This document shows positions 10,945 through 22,289 of a stretch of DNA of 64,000 nt, piece after piece. The notes under the pieces are model-generated. The model made no database searches, had not been told where the DNA came from, and saw nothing but the letters and a program-made list of their open reading frames with translations. The first letter of the stretch is position 1, and the number at the start of each line of letters is the position of its first letter. The stretch covers positions 372,001 to 436,000 of the forward strand of contig JAPXFQ010000770.1 in NCBI GenBank assembly GCA_028564705.1, in the 5' to 3' direction. The position numbers were made by a program, and so were the translations under genes. Source of the DNA: Apricaphanius iberus. Lineage: Eukaryota > Chordata > Actinopteri > Cyprinodontiformes > Aphaniidae.

Positions 10945-12480
10945 ATAGTATGACCACAAAGAATAAACAAGAAACTTTATAAGAGTAACATGCATGTACA
11001 TTTGCAACACAACAACATCAGAGATGGCACGGAATATTTTGGTTTAAGACAGCTTTTCATAGTGTTACATTCTAATCAGGCAAAAATAAAAAACAAAAGT
11101 TTAACAGACAGTATTGTCTTCATTATTATCAGAAGAACAGAATAAGAAGAGATGAAAAACACTTCTTTGTTGTTTGGAATAAATGAACAGCATTGATCAC
11201 CAAAAATAAAAAAATATTACATTTTTCAGCTAATAACATTGTCTATTGAAATTCTGTTTTGGAAAGTTGTTCATGAACTGCTTCAAAAACCATCACTAGT
11301 GTAGTTGTAATTTTTTGGACATTATAAAAGATGTAATTTGTTCTATCAACATTTTTATTAATATCACCGGCAAATTGATGATTCCCATCAGCAATATAAA
11401 TTGGGTCAGATTCTTCAAAGAACTATTGATCTTTTAGCTCTGTGATAATTAGTTTCCTGGTCTGTAGTGTCAAAATCAGTAAACATAGTAACAGACATAA
11501 TTAAGAGTACAGGAGTACATAAACCTGTAGTAAGAGGTATTAACAAAACTTACATTTTACCTTTATTTGCTTTAGTGAAACAGGTGAAATTATTTAAGGC
11601 CACATCAAAATTGAAGTAAGGAGGAGAAATTATTTTATCTGTTACAGAAAAAGGATTTTCCCAAAGGAGCAGTTGTGTCGTGTACTGGTTAACAGAGAAC
11701 TAAGACAGGTATGATAAAGTTCAGAAGGAGTTGGCATAATTCTGAAAATGGACGTAGACCTAAACAAACAACAATTGTTTGCAATTCCCACCCACAGTTT
11801 GTTGTACCATAAGCAGCCAGTTATCAGTGTCTTTTCCCGAAAGTCCAGTAGTCGTTTAGTAAGTTCATCAGTAGTTGTGACGCTCTCGGATTGAGATCGT
11901 AGATCTGTCTCAGGAACAAAAAGTAGTATTCCTTTGTTTCTGACAAAGTGTAATGTCACCAATTTTTAATCAAATCCACTGAAGATGCATTCAGTATGGG
12001 GTTTCCACAGGTATTGTCCAGTAATCCGTAATTAGGTCTGATGTCGGCTTTGATGAGGTTAGCTTCGAGGATTAAAGATGTTTTTTGTAGGTGTCTTTTG
12101 TGGCAGGGGTCGAAGATGATCCTTTTCAGGGACATATAACATCAGTTCCTTGTGATGTCAGGGGCAGGAGTCGAGATCAGTGCAGCTTTCCGCTGGACAG
12201 CTGGCCATAAGGGGATTGATAATGCGATGATGAAGTTCAGACAAAGCGAGAGATGGTTTGGTTCCATGGCAGATGAGCTCATAGCGTGGCAGCTACGTGT
12301 AGCAGTAGGGATACGGATTCCCTCACTGTTTTGGCTAGTGGGTTTGATGCCGTCAGAGGGGGCTGTAACTTTTTTTATGCAGTGCGAGGTGTAGACCCAG
12401 GTGGTTCGTTGATCAAATTTCACCTCTGTTTGGGTAGTCAGCAGGATCCTCTGCCTGGCAGGGAAGTGCTGCTCTTAATC
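10945..12480 (-). pseudogene. Integrase C-terminus followed by env-like remnant
   Basis: At about 12360-12450 the minus strand reads LLTTQTEVKF...TTWVYTSHCIKKV, matching the SH3-like C-terminal segment of retroviral integrases. The open frame runs on to 12142 with a hydrophobic stretch (LCLNFIIALSIPLW) that could be an envelope signal peptide. Further left, scattered segments separated by stops include 11642-11962, and a leucine-rich stretch near 11500-11560 resembles a membrane anchor. Assignment to env rests on position between integrase and LTR and on hydrophobicity, not on a recognised fusion motif. Heavily decayed. Confidence 0.55.
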
Positions 12481-12489
12481 TGAGAATGA

Positions 12490-13110
12490 ATGACTGACAA
12501 ACGTTTGGCAAAAAACTATTTTTTGAGGTCTAATTTTGGGCCCTTAATGAACTTAATAGCTAATGTAGTGACCTATTCCCTCCTTTTGACACATTCATCT
12601 GACAATTCGACATAATGAAGAATAAGATAAAAAAAATGGGGCAGTATGTAGAAAATGAACAGATTTTCAGATAGACAAAAAAATTTAATTAAATAAAAAT
12701 ATAGTACAGCGTGTTGCAGGCCAGAGAAAGGCTGCAGGTCGGGGGAGCCTTATTTAAATCTCTTTTACAGGTATAACACAGGTAACATAATACAGATGAT
12801 CAGATTACATAAAACATATTGTTAAAAGTATCAGCTAAGCTTTCAGTTACACAATAAACAGGAATTTTCATCCTTAACATTTAATGAATAGCAGTATATT
12901 AAGTTTTTTGTCCTTAGTATGGAAATGAAAAAAGTCTGTGTGTCAAAAGTCTGTGTGTGTAACAGTTTGTGTAGTGTGTGTGTGCGTGACCTCATTTACA
13001 GCTACTGGTAGGAACTGCTGCTTCACTTCCTCCCATCACCCCACCTCAATCCGGATGAGTCCACGGGGATATTGTCTCTGTCACAGCCTTTTCCTCGCCC
13101 TCTGCCTCTC
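12490..13110. other. Unassigned segment at the pol deletion
   Basis: No coding motif is visible. CCCTCCTTTTGACACA near 12583-12598 resembles a reversed polypurine tract plus LTR end, and a GT-rich patch lies at 12935-12990. A second, unrelated LTR fragment is possible but not shown. Confidence 0.25.
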
Positions 13111-13118
13111 CTGGAGCA

Positions 13119-14288
13119 CTAAAGTCTTGTCTTGGACAGGAGCGGACGCCCTGTCCGGTCCCACTGCATTAGGAATGGGAGCCAGAGCCGTTCTGATTCT
13201 GGGGACTCACTGGGTGGGGCTGCAACTGCTGCGTGTTGCAGGGGAATCAGCCTTGGAGTCTTTTTGTCTCTTTCCTTCTTGGGTGCAGATTTGTGCTCTC
13301 CTGAGCAGAGTTTGACATTAGCAACAGTCCACACTGTGTAGAAAGTTTTGTTGACCTCAGCAAGTTGTGGCAGCACTCCTTCCAGGGCTGCTGAAAGGGG
13401 GGGCGTGCAACTGCAGGGTTGGAGACTGAGCTGTGCAGGCTGAGGTGGGGACAAAGTTATTTTCCTCCTTGGGGGTTCAGTCTCTGGTTTCTGCTGTCGT
13501 AGATCTTGTAGAGTAGGAGGTATTTCAGCTGGAGGGGCGGGGAGGCTTGGTGTTGGGATGTTGGGGCGGTATGTTGTCCATAGTGTGGTTGATGTGCAGA
13601 AGAGGTGGAGTTCAGGGTTTCAGTTTAGCAACAGCCCTCTGAGCGCTCTGCAAAAGAGGAAGATAAGTAGAGGCAGTATCAGGTTTTTTTTTATTTTTTT
13701 TTATCAGTCTCTATGTCCTTTAAGAGTCTTTTTTCTTCTTTTCCATTTTGCTCTCTGAGCAGTGAGTGTCTTTCTCACTTTCTACTTCCACAATTTCAAA
13801 CATCCATCCAAACCCTACATTTAGAATATATTTACACTTAAAAAAAATAAAATAATTTCTTTCAACTTCACTTGCTGTTTTCTTTTTAATATAACAGATA
13901 TTTCTTTCCATAAAACTTGATTTTTCTTTTCTAGACTGTTTCTAAATTTCATCAATTGAGTCTGGCTGGAGACTCATTATTTTTCCATGATTCATAAAAC
14001 AAATTCAGGTTCCCTTGGGATAAAACCACATTCACTCCAATATTTTAAGTAATCACATATATCATCGCCATATTTATTTTTCATTTGACACATAAGAATA
14101 GATTTGGGGAAATTGGAAGAACCTTTCTTTTCCTTTAACATTACCCATATTATTAAATATAATGTGCTAAGGAAATTGGATAGAACTTCAACAGTAGTTC
14201 TTCCGTTCACTGACTGTAGCTGAAAAGCTGACAGCTCAAATCTTTCTTGTCCTTTATAAAAGGGCTCAAAATTTGATACTGTATGCAC
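13119..14288 (-). pseudogene. Gag-like remnant of the retrovirus
   Basis: Minus-strand open segments at 13992-14288 and about 13119-13560 lie upstream of the integrase tail. The second is strongly proline-rich with many basic residues (for example PETEPPRRK), as in the matrix/p12-like region of retroviral Gag. The first carries no motif I recognise. The call depends on order within the remnant. An unrelated inserted sequence remains possible. Confidence 0.4.
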
Positions 14289-14289
14289 G

Positions 14290-14525
14290 ATCTGGTCTTG
14301 CTCAAAAAGTTCACGATATTACTTCATAAATTGATATTGCATAATGCTCACAATTATTTATTGATTGGTCTTGCCTAACGAGGCTCACAATTTATTGGTT
14401 GGTCTTGCTTAGAATAAGCACACAACTCTTAATCGGTCTTACTTTAAAAGCTCACAGGGGCTCATCTCGCTTAAAGCTCAGAGTCAAAACATTAGCTGGT
14501 CTTGATAAATTATTTATTTATTGTA
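14290..14525. repeat. Degenerate tandem array, unit about 34-37 bp
   Basis: GGTCTTGC or GGTCTT starts recur at about 14294, 14367, 14401, 14435 and 14498, each followed by an A/T-rich stretch and GCTCACA. Spacing is about 34-37 bp (73 between the first two, equal to two units). On the minus strand the unit reads roughly GCAAGACCA...GTGAGC. Confidence 0.65.
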
Positions 14526-14929
14526 CCTATTTATTTTCAATAAATAAAATGAACAAAAATATCTACCTCACAGTCTAAACTCAAGGATTCAAACCTATCT
14601 TGTCTTCAGGTAAATTGTTGGCCGGCACAGACCCAGGAAAAGGTTCTCCCAATTATAATGAAAACAGCTGACCACAAATAGGAAAATATATTTCCCTTTA
14701 TACTATAATTACTGGTTAAAATTGACTTCAATATAGTCCAGTATTTTACCTAAAGTGTGAAATTAATTTAGCTCACCAGGCTTTGTCCCTCAGACAATTT
14801 TAGGCTCGGTCCTCGTTGCAGTCGATCAGAACACTGGACTGAGTCTCCCTTCTCTTGAATGCTTAAGCGAGGTCCAGAGATGGGTGCAGAAAAACACCCA
14901 GGCATCCCCTCAGCCAGTGTCCGACGGAC

Positions 14930-15809
14930 ATGCATATTGAAAAAGCTGTGTTCCAACAATTAAATAACTTCCTAGCAATGAAAAACCGCTTTGGTATTTA
15001 TCATTCTGGTGGTCGTAGGTACCACAGCACCGAGACAGCCCTCGCCAAAGTCTTCAATGACATCCGTACAAATACTGACCGTGGTAAAACCCCAGTACTG
15101 GTACTATTAGACCTAGGTGCAGCGTTTGACACCGTTGATCATGATATATATTACTGGAACATCTAGAGAGCTGGGTACAGTAATCAACAGGTTCAAATCT
15201 TACCTCAAGAACAGGAATACAGGAACAGGAATTGTGTACCACAACTATGCTGACGACAGTCAGCTTTATATCTCAATGTCACCAGGTGATGTTGAACCCA
15301 TCCAAATCCTCAATAAATGCATTGAGCAAATTAACAGCTGGATGAACTATAATTTCGTCCAATTAAACAAAAACAAAACTGAAGTACTTATCTTTGGATC
15401 CAAAAAAGATTGACAACATATTAGAAATCAGCTTAAAAAAGCCCAACTAGAAACTACAAACCAGGCCAGAAATCTAGGTGTAATAATGGACCTGAACCTC
15501 CAGGGTCATATAAAGGCAATAACAAGGTCAGCTTTCTATCACCTGAGAAACATTTCTTGGATTAAAGGACTGATGACACAAGGAGACCTAGAAAAACTAA
15601 TCAATGCATTTATCTTTAGCCGCCTTGATTACTGTAACAGTATCTTCACAGGTCTACCTAAAAAATCAGTCAGACAGCTGCAGCTGATCCAGAATGCTGC
15701 TGCTTGTGTTCTCACTAGAACCAGAAAAGTAGAACACATCACCCCAGTTCTAAACTCCTTACACTGGCTCCATGTAGCTCAGAGAATAGACTTCAAAGTG
15801 CTTTTATAA
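14930..15809 (+). pseudogene. LINE reverse transcriptase, internally deleted
   Basis: Segments present: [24 protein letters not shown] (catalytic Asp motif, about 15105-15145), then a jump to [15 protein letters not shown] (catalytic YADD, about 15247). The RT stretch that normally carries the GVPQGS motif between these is deleted, since only about 100 bp separates them. The thumb/C-terminal region (RLDYCNSIF, LIQNAAACVLT, HITPVLNSLHWLHV) is intact up to a stop near 15809, and the frame continues as LVYKSLNGLAS beyond it. Inactive. Confidence 0.85.
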
Positions 15810-16064
15810 GTCTATAAATCATTGAATGGGTTAGCATCAGAGTGCATTAGAGATATTCTATCATGGTACAAACCATCCAGATCACTCAGGTCCTCCAAGC
15901 CCTAGTTTACAGATCAACCCCAGCACCAGAACCAAACAAGGAGAAGCAGCTTTCAGTTTCTATGCTCCTCATATCAAGAACAATCTACCGGAAAAATGCA
16001 AAACTGCAGAGACACTGAACGCTTTTAAGTGTAAAATTAAAACGTACCTATTTAGACTCAGCGA

Positions 16065-18175
16065 GATCAGTTATGGAATTAAAACTGTGAGGTTTTTCAG
16101 CGAGATCAGTTAGTGGAAGGAAGAACTGTGAGCTCTTCACGACATCAGTTATGGAATAAAAACGGTGAGCTTTTTCAGCAAGATCAGATGTTGGAAGGAA
16201 GAACTGTGAGCTTTTCAGTGAGATCAGTTATTGAATAAAAACTGAGCCTTTTTAGCAAGGTCAGTTTGTGGAAGGAAGAACTGTGAGCTCTTCAGCGAGA
16301 TCAGTTATGGAATAAAAACAGCTTTTTTGCAGCAAGATCAGTTAGTGGAAGGAAGAACTTTGAGTTTTTCAGTGAGATCAGTTATGGAATAAAAACTGTA
16401 AGCTTATTCAGCAAGATCAGTTAGTGGAAGGAAGAACTTTGAACTTTTCAGTGAGATCTGTTATAGAATAAAAACTGTAAGGTTTTTTAGCAAGATCAGT
16501 TGGTAGAAGGAAGAACTGTAAAGCTTTTCAGTGAGATCAGTTATGGAATAAAAAGTGTATGCTTTTTCAGCAAGATCAGTTAGTGGAAGAAGGAACTGTG
16601 AGCTTTTCAGCAAGATCAGTTAGTGGAAGGAAAGACCTGTGAGCTTCAGCGAGATCAGTTATGGAATAAAAACTCAGCTTTTTAGCAAGGTCAGTTTGTG
16701 GAAGGAAGAACTGTGAGATCTCCAGCGAGATCAGTTATGGAATAAAACCAGCTTTTTTGCAGTAAGATCAGTTAGTGGAAGGAAGAACTGTGAGCATTTC
16801 ATTGAGATCAGTTTAGTGGAAGGAAGAACTGTGAGTTTTTCAGTGAGATCAGTTATGGAATAAAAACTGTAAGCTTATTCAGCAAGATCACTTAGTGGAA
16901 GGAAGAACTTTGAACTTTTCAGTGAGATCTGTTATGGAATAACAATGGTGAGCTTTTTCAGCAAGATCACTTAGTGGAAAGAAGAACTGTGAGCTCTTCA
17001 GTGAGATCAGTTATAGAAAAAAACGGAGCCTTTTTAGCGAGGTCAGTTTGTGGAAGGAAGAACTGTTAGCTCTTCAGCGAGATCAGTTATGGAATAAAAA
17101 CAGCTTTTTCAGCAAGATCAGTTAGTGGAAGGAAGAACTGTGAGCTTTTCATTGAGATCAGTTAGTGGAAGGAAGAACTGTGGGCTCTTCAGCGAGATCA
17201 GTTATGGAATAAAAACGGAGCTTTTTCAGCAAGATCAGTTAGTGGAAGGAAGAACTGTGAACTCTTCAGCGAGATCAGTTATGGAATAAAAACAGAGCTT
17301 TTTCAGCAAGATCAGTTACTGGAAGGAAGAACTGTGAGCTTTTCAGTGAGATCAGTTATGGAATAAAAAACTGATAATTTATGGAATAAAAAACTTTTTC
17401 AGCAAGATCAGTTAGTGGAAGGAAAAACTGTGAGCTTTTCAGTAAGATCAGTTAGTTGAAGGAAGAACTGTGAGCTTTTCAACAAGATCAGTTAGTGAAT
17501 TAAAACTGTGAGCTTTTTCAACAAAATCAGTTGGTGGAAGGAAGAACTGTAAGCGTTTCAGTGAGATCAGTTATGGAATAAAAACTGTAAGGTTTCTTAG
17601 CAAGATCAGTTGGTGGAAGGAAAAACTGTGAGCTTTTCAGTGAGATCAGTTATGGAATAAAAACGGGGAGCTTTTTCAGCAAGATCAGTTGGTAGAAGGA
17701 AGAACTGTAAAGCTTTTCAGTGAGATCAGTTATGGAATAAAAAGTGTATGCTTTTTCAGCAAAATCAGTTAGTGGAAGAAGGAACTGTGAGCTTTTCAGC
17801 AAGATCAGTTAGTGGAAGGAAAGACCTGTGAGCTCTTCAGCGAGATCAGTTATGGAATAAAAACTCAGCGTTTTCAGCAAGATCAGTTAGTGGACGGAAG
17901 AACTGTGAGCTTTTCAGTGAGATCAGTTATTGAATAAAAAGTGTATGCTTTTTCAGCAACATCAGTTATTGGAAGGAAAGACCTGTGAGCTCTTCAGCGA
18001 GATCAGTTATGGAATAAAAACTAAGCTTTTTCAACAAGATCAGTTAGTGTAAGAAATAACTGTGAGCTTTTTCAGCAAGATCAGTTAGTTGAAGGAAAAA
18101 CTGTGAGCTTTTCAGAGAGATCAGTTAGTGGAAGGAAGAACTGTGAGCTTTTAAGTGAGATCAGTTAGTGAATAC
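16065..18175 (+). repeat. 39-bp minisatellite, about 54 units, dimeric
   Basis: GATCAGTTA-type starts recur at 16065, 16104, 16143, 16182, 16222 and 16259, and so on to about 18165, a monomer of 37-40 bp. Two monomer types alternate: GATCAGTTATGGAATAAAA... and GATCAGTTAGTGGAAGGAAG..., giving a dimer of about 78-79 bp. A block starting TGGTAGAAGGAAGAACTGTA at 16501 recurs at 17690 (offset 1189 bp) with over 150 bp of nearly identical sequence including private variants. This shows segmental duplication inside the array. No ORF runs through it. Confidence 0.95.
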
Positions 18176-18350
18176 AAACTGTGTGTACCTGCTTTTCCTT
18201 ACATTGTTGTATTTTCTTGTCTACTGTCTCATTGTAATTGCTTTCTTGTATTTTGATCATCAAATTGATTTATGCTGTGTTCTAATTTTTAATCATGTAA
18301 AGCACTTTGAATTGCCTTGTGTTATAAAAATAAAATGACCTTGCCTTGCC

Positions 18351-18588
18351 TAAACATGCTGCTAAGGTGAAAAAATAGATCAGCACCTTTTAGTTCTAAA
18401 ACTTAGAATGACACGTTTTAAGATTGTTTAAATATACATGTACGGGCAGAACTTTGTGCCATAAGAAAATTGATTAATTTTAAGAAGTTTGATTGGTTTT
18501 TATATTATTCAAATGTAACAAAAAATTCTAAACTTGAATAAATGCTATTAAAAAGTTGATTTGAATCTGCTTAATTTGAAATCCAATC
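18351..18588. other. AT-rich spacer
   Basis: Nothing recognisable between the LINE tail and the hAT MITE. Confidence 0.4.
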
Positions 18589-18596
18589 TACTAGTC

Positions 18597-18891
18597 CAGT
18601 ATTTCTCAAACTTTTTACAGTGGGTACCACCTGAAAAAATGTCGATCTCGCTAAGTCCCACGATCATGAGAGAGCTTACCCTTTTAACTGTAGACAATTA
18701 ACAAAGGTTTATTTACTCCTAATAAGGATGATTTATTAGTAATTGTTGCCAGTCACAGCCACACTGAGTGTGAATTATACATTTTTGAATTAATTTTATT
18801 TTCAAAAACTGTTTAGAACTTTCCTTAAAGTACCACTAGGGAGAGCTTGAGTACCACTGGTGGTACACGTAGCGCAGTTTGAGAATCATTG
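18597..18891. mobile_element. hAT MITE, 295 bp, with TIRs and 8-bp target duplication
   Basis: The ends CAGTATTTCTCAAAC and (reverse complement) CAATGATTCTCAAAC form imperfect TIRs of hAT/Charlie type. The 8-bp flanks TACTAGTC (18589-18596) and TCCTAGTC (18892-18899) match at 7 of 8 positions, as expected for a hAT target-site duplication. No coding capacity. A GTACCACTGGTGGTAC palindrome lies near the right end. Confidence 0.85.
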
Positions 18892-18899
18892 TCCTAGTC

Positions 18900-21020
18900 T
18901 ATAGTCATGAAATTGAAACAGTTTTCTATCTTGAATATTAAATAATTTGCTTTGAAACTAATTTATGGAAAATGAATCCCAACAAACCTGAGGCGAAAAG
19001 ATTCTTAGTTGTGATTTTATTCATTCCTCCCAGTCCATTTTTAGGGACTGGAGGTGCTACATATGCATCTCTTCCACTCCATCGTGTGAACTGCAGATGA
19101 ATGCTTACAAGAGTTGAACAAAAGAAGGTTATTGAGCACCTTGGTATAAATAGGAGAAGACAGACATGTCAGGACCAATGAGGGCAGAGGAATCCAGCTC
19201 TGACACCCAAAAGGTCAAACAATTCTTTTGAGTGTTTTTCCTGGATCTGTTCTAGAGATCAGGTTCTCTTTCAGTTCGTTGGATGCAAAAATCCCTTAAA
19301 TCCAGAATTGAGTATAATTGCCTCTTTTTTTTAAGTTATTTTCTTCACTTAGTGCAAAGCTTTAATGTTCATAACATTGGATCTGCTGTTATTTCTGGCT
19401 ATGCTTCTTCATTAGGAGGTTCTTGTCCTTCCTGGAGCTCCATGTTTGACATCTTTGTTCATTCTGTTCCAACTCTTAAAGACTTTGTTGAGGTTTTGGT
19501 TTTGCTCCTATCTGTCTCTTGTGAGGCAGATACAGAGCAGCAAGCAGACCAGTTAAAGGTGTTGAAAAGCTCTCAGCTACGATGAACAAACTAAACGCCC
19601 TTGAGGCGGGTCGCTCTCTATGTTTGGCAGCCTGAAATAACTCATCTCAAATAACCCAGAAGCTTCCAGACCAACTGGTATGATGTATGTTCAGTTAGAA
19701 CTCCTCGTTAGCAAATATTCCTGCTCTGGTGTGTATGTTTTGCTGGTGTCATGTTCCATGTTTCTTATAGAAATGGGAGTGAGATCTTTTAATAAATAAA
19801 ATAATGTGAAGGGAGAATCAGTTTTGAAAAATAATTTCTGCAATGTGCTGTAGGTAGAGTTGAAAAAAACTAGACACATGTTTAGGTTTCAAGCTTGTTA
19901 GTTTAATAAAGCCAAGGCTGATTCAGTCCAATCTGCTAATGCAGCTTTGATACCTTTTATATAATAGGCATCAGGAAAATAAGGCACCAGGGGTGTTACA
20001 GTAGTGTACTGTTTCATCTTATGCTTCTTTACCCTGGATCTGAATAACTGATGATTTAACACATGCTATGATTTTAGAGCATTTCACTGTACTCGAGTTT
20101 GTGGGAGCAAAGAAAGGCAGAACCATCTGCTGTTTCAACATTTGGTCGAGGAGGTGCGGTTCAACCGTGTGGACCATTATGGAAGAGTCCAAATGAATCC
20201 CAAACATCTTCCCTCATGATTGTCTGGAAGGAACCTGGAAGGTTAATGTTGCTTTCAGAGGTTGAATCATTTTGGCCTTTCTTTGCTTCCATACACTGGG
20301 TTCTGTAAACAGAAGCATTAGTTGCATCTCCTGTTGTGTATGTCAGTTGATCCAGCAGCCAATCAGGTATGGACACACCATCATCATCTTGCAGCCTCTA
20401 GCCCGTTTATAACTAGAACATGTTTCTTTGGACCATTCTGAACCAAAATACTTGACTGAACCCAAAGTGACTTCAGGGATTAAACATGAACAAGTATTTT
20501 TATTAGCAGTCTTTGGTATCTCCATAAATGTTTACAATGCATCATATCTGCAGTGACCTTGAACAGAAGCTCATTCATCCCACCTCTATTTACTATGTAG
20601 TTGTCCATCACCTCAACACATAACCAGATTTCAGAGCATAGACTGCTCTCTACCATAAAAAAAAAACTTTGACACACCTCCTCCAGTCTGCTCCCCTAAA
20701 TGTAATCCATATTTTCCTTTTGCATAAAAACAATGAAACAAACATAATCTAAAAGTAATGTTTTGATTTTTAAAACAAACAAAGAGGAGCCCCTCCAACG
20801 CTGCTGTCATCAGAGCTTGTAGTTCCTCATCCCTTCACTGGATGCTCTTACCAAGGTCTGACGTTTCTAGTATTTTCTGAAATAACACAAAAGGAAAAAC
20901 ACTTTCATGTTTATTTAATATGATACACAGTCTTTGACAGTGATGGTTTTGTACGTCGTTTCCACATGGAGAAATATGACAAATCCAACCGAAGTGAAAG
21001 AACAGCCTGTGCAACAGCAC
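18900..21020. other. Unassigned low-coding region
   Basis: No convincing exon or transposon domain. A TATAAATA box (about 19145) and an AATAAA (about 19903) are present, which would fit a non-LTR or LTR regulatory fragment, but no repeat copy elsewhere in the window supports that. Short open frames here have no recognised motif. Confidence 0.3.
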
Positions 21021-21029
21021 AGCATATTT

Positions 21030-21033
21030 TATA

Positions 21034-21083
<50 letters not shown>
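21030..21083. repeat. (TA)n microsatellite
   Basis: About 54 bp of TA directly left of a hAT-like MITE. Short frames encoding Tyr-Ile repeats here are artefacts. Confidence 0.9.
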
Positions 21084-21088
<5 letters not shown>

Positions 21089-21094
21089 CTATAT

Positions 21095-21971
21095 CAGGGT
21101 TGGGCGATATGGCCAAATTTCTATATCCCGAATAGCTCAGTTTATATCCCGATAACGATATACTTCACGATATAGCAGTTTTTCAGTTAATTTATTTCAT
21201 GAAAGGTTATTATAATTTACAAGGTGGAAATACAGTTTTAAATGATAGATGACAATAACACCACCCAGACTCATCATGTAGAGATATCCTTCCATGTGCG
21301 GAAACTATGGATATCAGTGATCTTTTAGGAGAGAGGCTCAGCTCTACACTCTGCCTTTGAATTAAACACATTATTTGAAATGCATAACATTTTTGCCGCA
21401 ATACCTACTGTCGCTCATTTTCTAAACTTTACAGCACGTTTTGGCAGTAGCATTTTTGTCTCTCTCCACATGCACCCTCTCGTTTTTATTTGTTTCACTA
21501 TACGTGTCTCCTATGTAAAAGACTGGTGTTATGTCGGTATGTGTTCCCCCTCAAGATGTGTTTCGACTCCACCCAAACTGCTGCTTGTAAACGTCAAACA
21601 AATGAATCACATTAGGTTTAGGCACTGGTTCCTGAATAGCAGGATTTAGAAAGCAGTTAAGTTATGGTTATCGATCCCATTTAGACATAAGAATGACGCA
21701 GATCAGACAACGGATTCTAACACTACACATTTATTTTATCAGCTGCTCAAGAACCACAACAAGGAATACAGAGAGAGTCAACGAGCAAAAGCACCATCGA
21801 GTCGTGGCATAAGCTCTGATAAACTGCAGATTCAGACGCTGTAGCAATAAGGTGCATCTTGACGTAATTTACAGCCGTAAAACCCTATCGTGGCTTGAAC
21901 GATAAAGATACATATAAAACAATAGACATTGTCTATCGTAATGATGATATAGCTCGTCATATTGCCCAGCC

Positions 21972-21974
<3 letters not shown>
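21095..21974. mobile_element. hAT-like MITE, about 0.88 kb, between TA tracts
   Basis: The left end CAGGGTTGGGCGATATGG pairs with the right end, whose reverse complement is AGGGCTGGGCAATATGA. These imperfect TIRs have the GGGTTGGGCGATAT form common in fish hAT non-autonomous elements. Subterminal CGATATA motifs recur on both sides (CGATAACGATATAC left, ATCGTAATGATGATATAG right). No transposase. A right-end fragment of a similar element is present at about 44590-44612. Confidence 0.75.
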
Positions 21975-22026
<52 letters not shown>

Positions 22027-22043
22027 TATATATATATAATATA

Positions 22044-22075
<32 letters not shown>
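21975..22075. repeat. (TA)n microsatellite, interrupted
   Basis: About 100 bp of TA with three AATA/TTATA interruptions, directly abutting the right end of the MITE. Confidence 0.9.
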
Positions 22076-22081
<6 letters not shown>

Positions 22082-22114
22082 CAGTTCAGAAACATATTAT
22101 ATATTTACATTGAT

Positions 22115-22275
22115 ATGTTTGAATAAATGGAATGAAAGTCTGAATATATTGAATGAACCTTGAATATATTGAATGAAACTCTGAATATATTAAATGAACC
22201 TCGTCTATATGGAATGAACCTTGAATATATGCAATGAACCTTGAATATATTGAATTAATCTTGAATATATCTAAT
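22115..22275. repeat. 20-bp minisatellite
   Basis: TGAATATAT starts recur at 22141, 22161, 22182, 22222, 22242 and 22262. The unit is TTGAATATATTGAATGAACC with variants, period 20-21 bp, about eight copies. Confidence 0.9.
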
Positions 22276-22289
22276 GAACTCAAGGTTTT

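Larger units (their letters stand above)
10403..14924 (-). mobile_element. Endogenous retrovirus remnant, reverse orientation, internally deleted
   Basis: On the minus strand the order from right to left is a repeat-rich leader-like region (14.29-14.52 kb), a proline-rich gag-like region, an integrase C-terminal tail, env-like remains and an LTR at the left edge (10403-10929). No protease, RT or RNase H was found, so most of pol is deleted. The integrase tail has the gamma/epsilon-retrovirus-like form (LLTTQTEVKF, then TTWVYTSHCIKKV). The 5' LTR expected at the right end was not identified. It is a defective fossil copy. Confidence 0.65.
14925..18350 (+). mobile_element. L2/CR1-like LINE, 3' half with swollen 3' UTR
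   Basis: RT resumes with HSTETALAKVFNDI and continues to the ORF2 C-terminus near 16060. There follow a minisatellite (16065-18170) and then an ordinary LINE 3' end with AAGCACTTTGAATTGCC (about 18300) and a CCTTG-rich tail at about 18335-18350. The 39-bp array begins within the last ORF2 codons (KTYLFRLSEIS...) and lies between coding end and 3' terminus. Confidence 0.8.

Noticed and set aside
12938..13315. Plus-strand 125-codon frame with Cys-rich start as a secreted protein
   Set aside because: The beginning is a GT-repeat translation, and the rest is antisense to the proline-rich gag-like region. No supporting structure.
14768..14959. Short minus-strand frame as a gene
   Set aside because: 63 codons with no domain, spanning the boundary between retroviral remnant and LINE.
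16065..18175. CRISPR-like array (regular units of about 39 bp)
   Set aside because: The units are contiguous with no unique spacers, the genome is a vertebrate's and no cas genes exist. It is a minisatellite.
21001..21175. Open frames of Tyr-Ile repeats on both strands
   Set aside because: They are translations of a (TA)n microsatellite, not genes. The same applies to 21832-22095 and 25993-26470.
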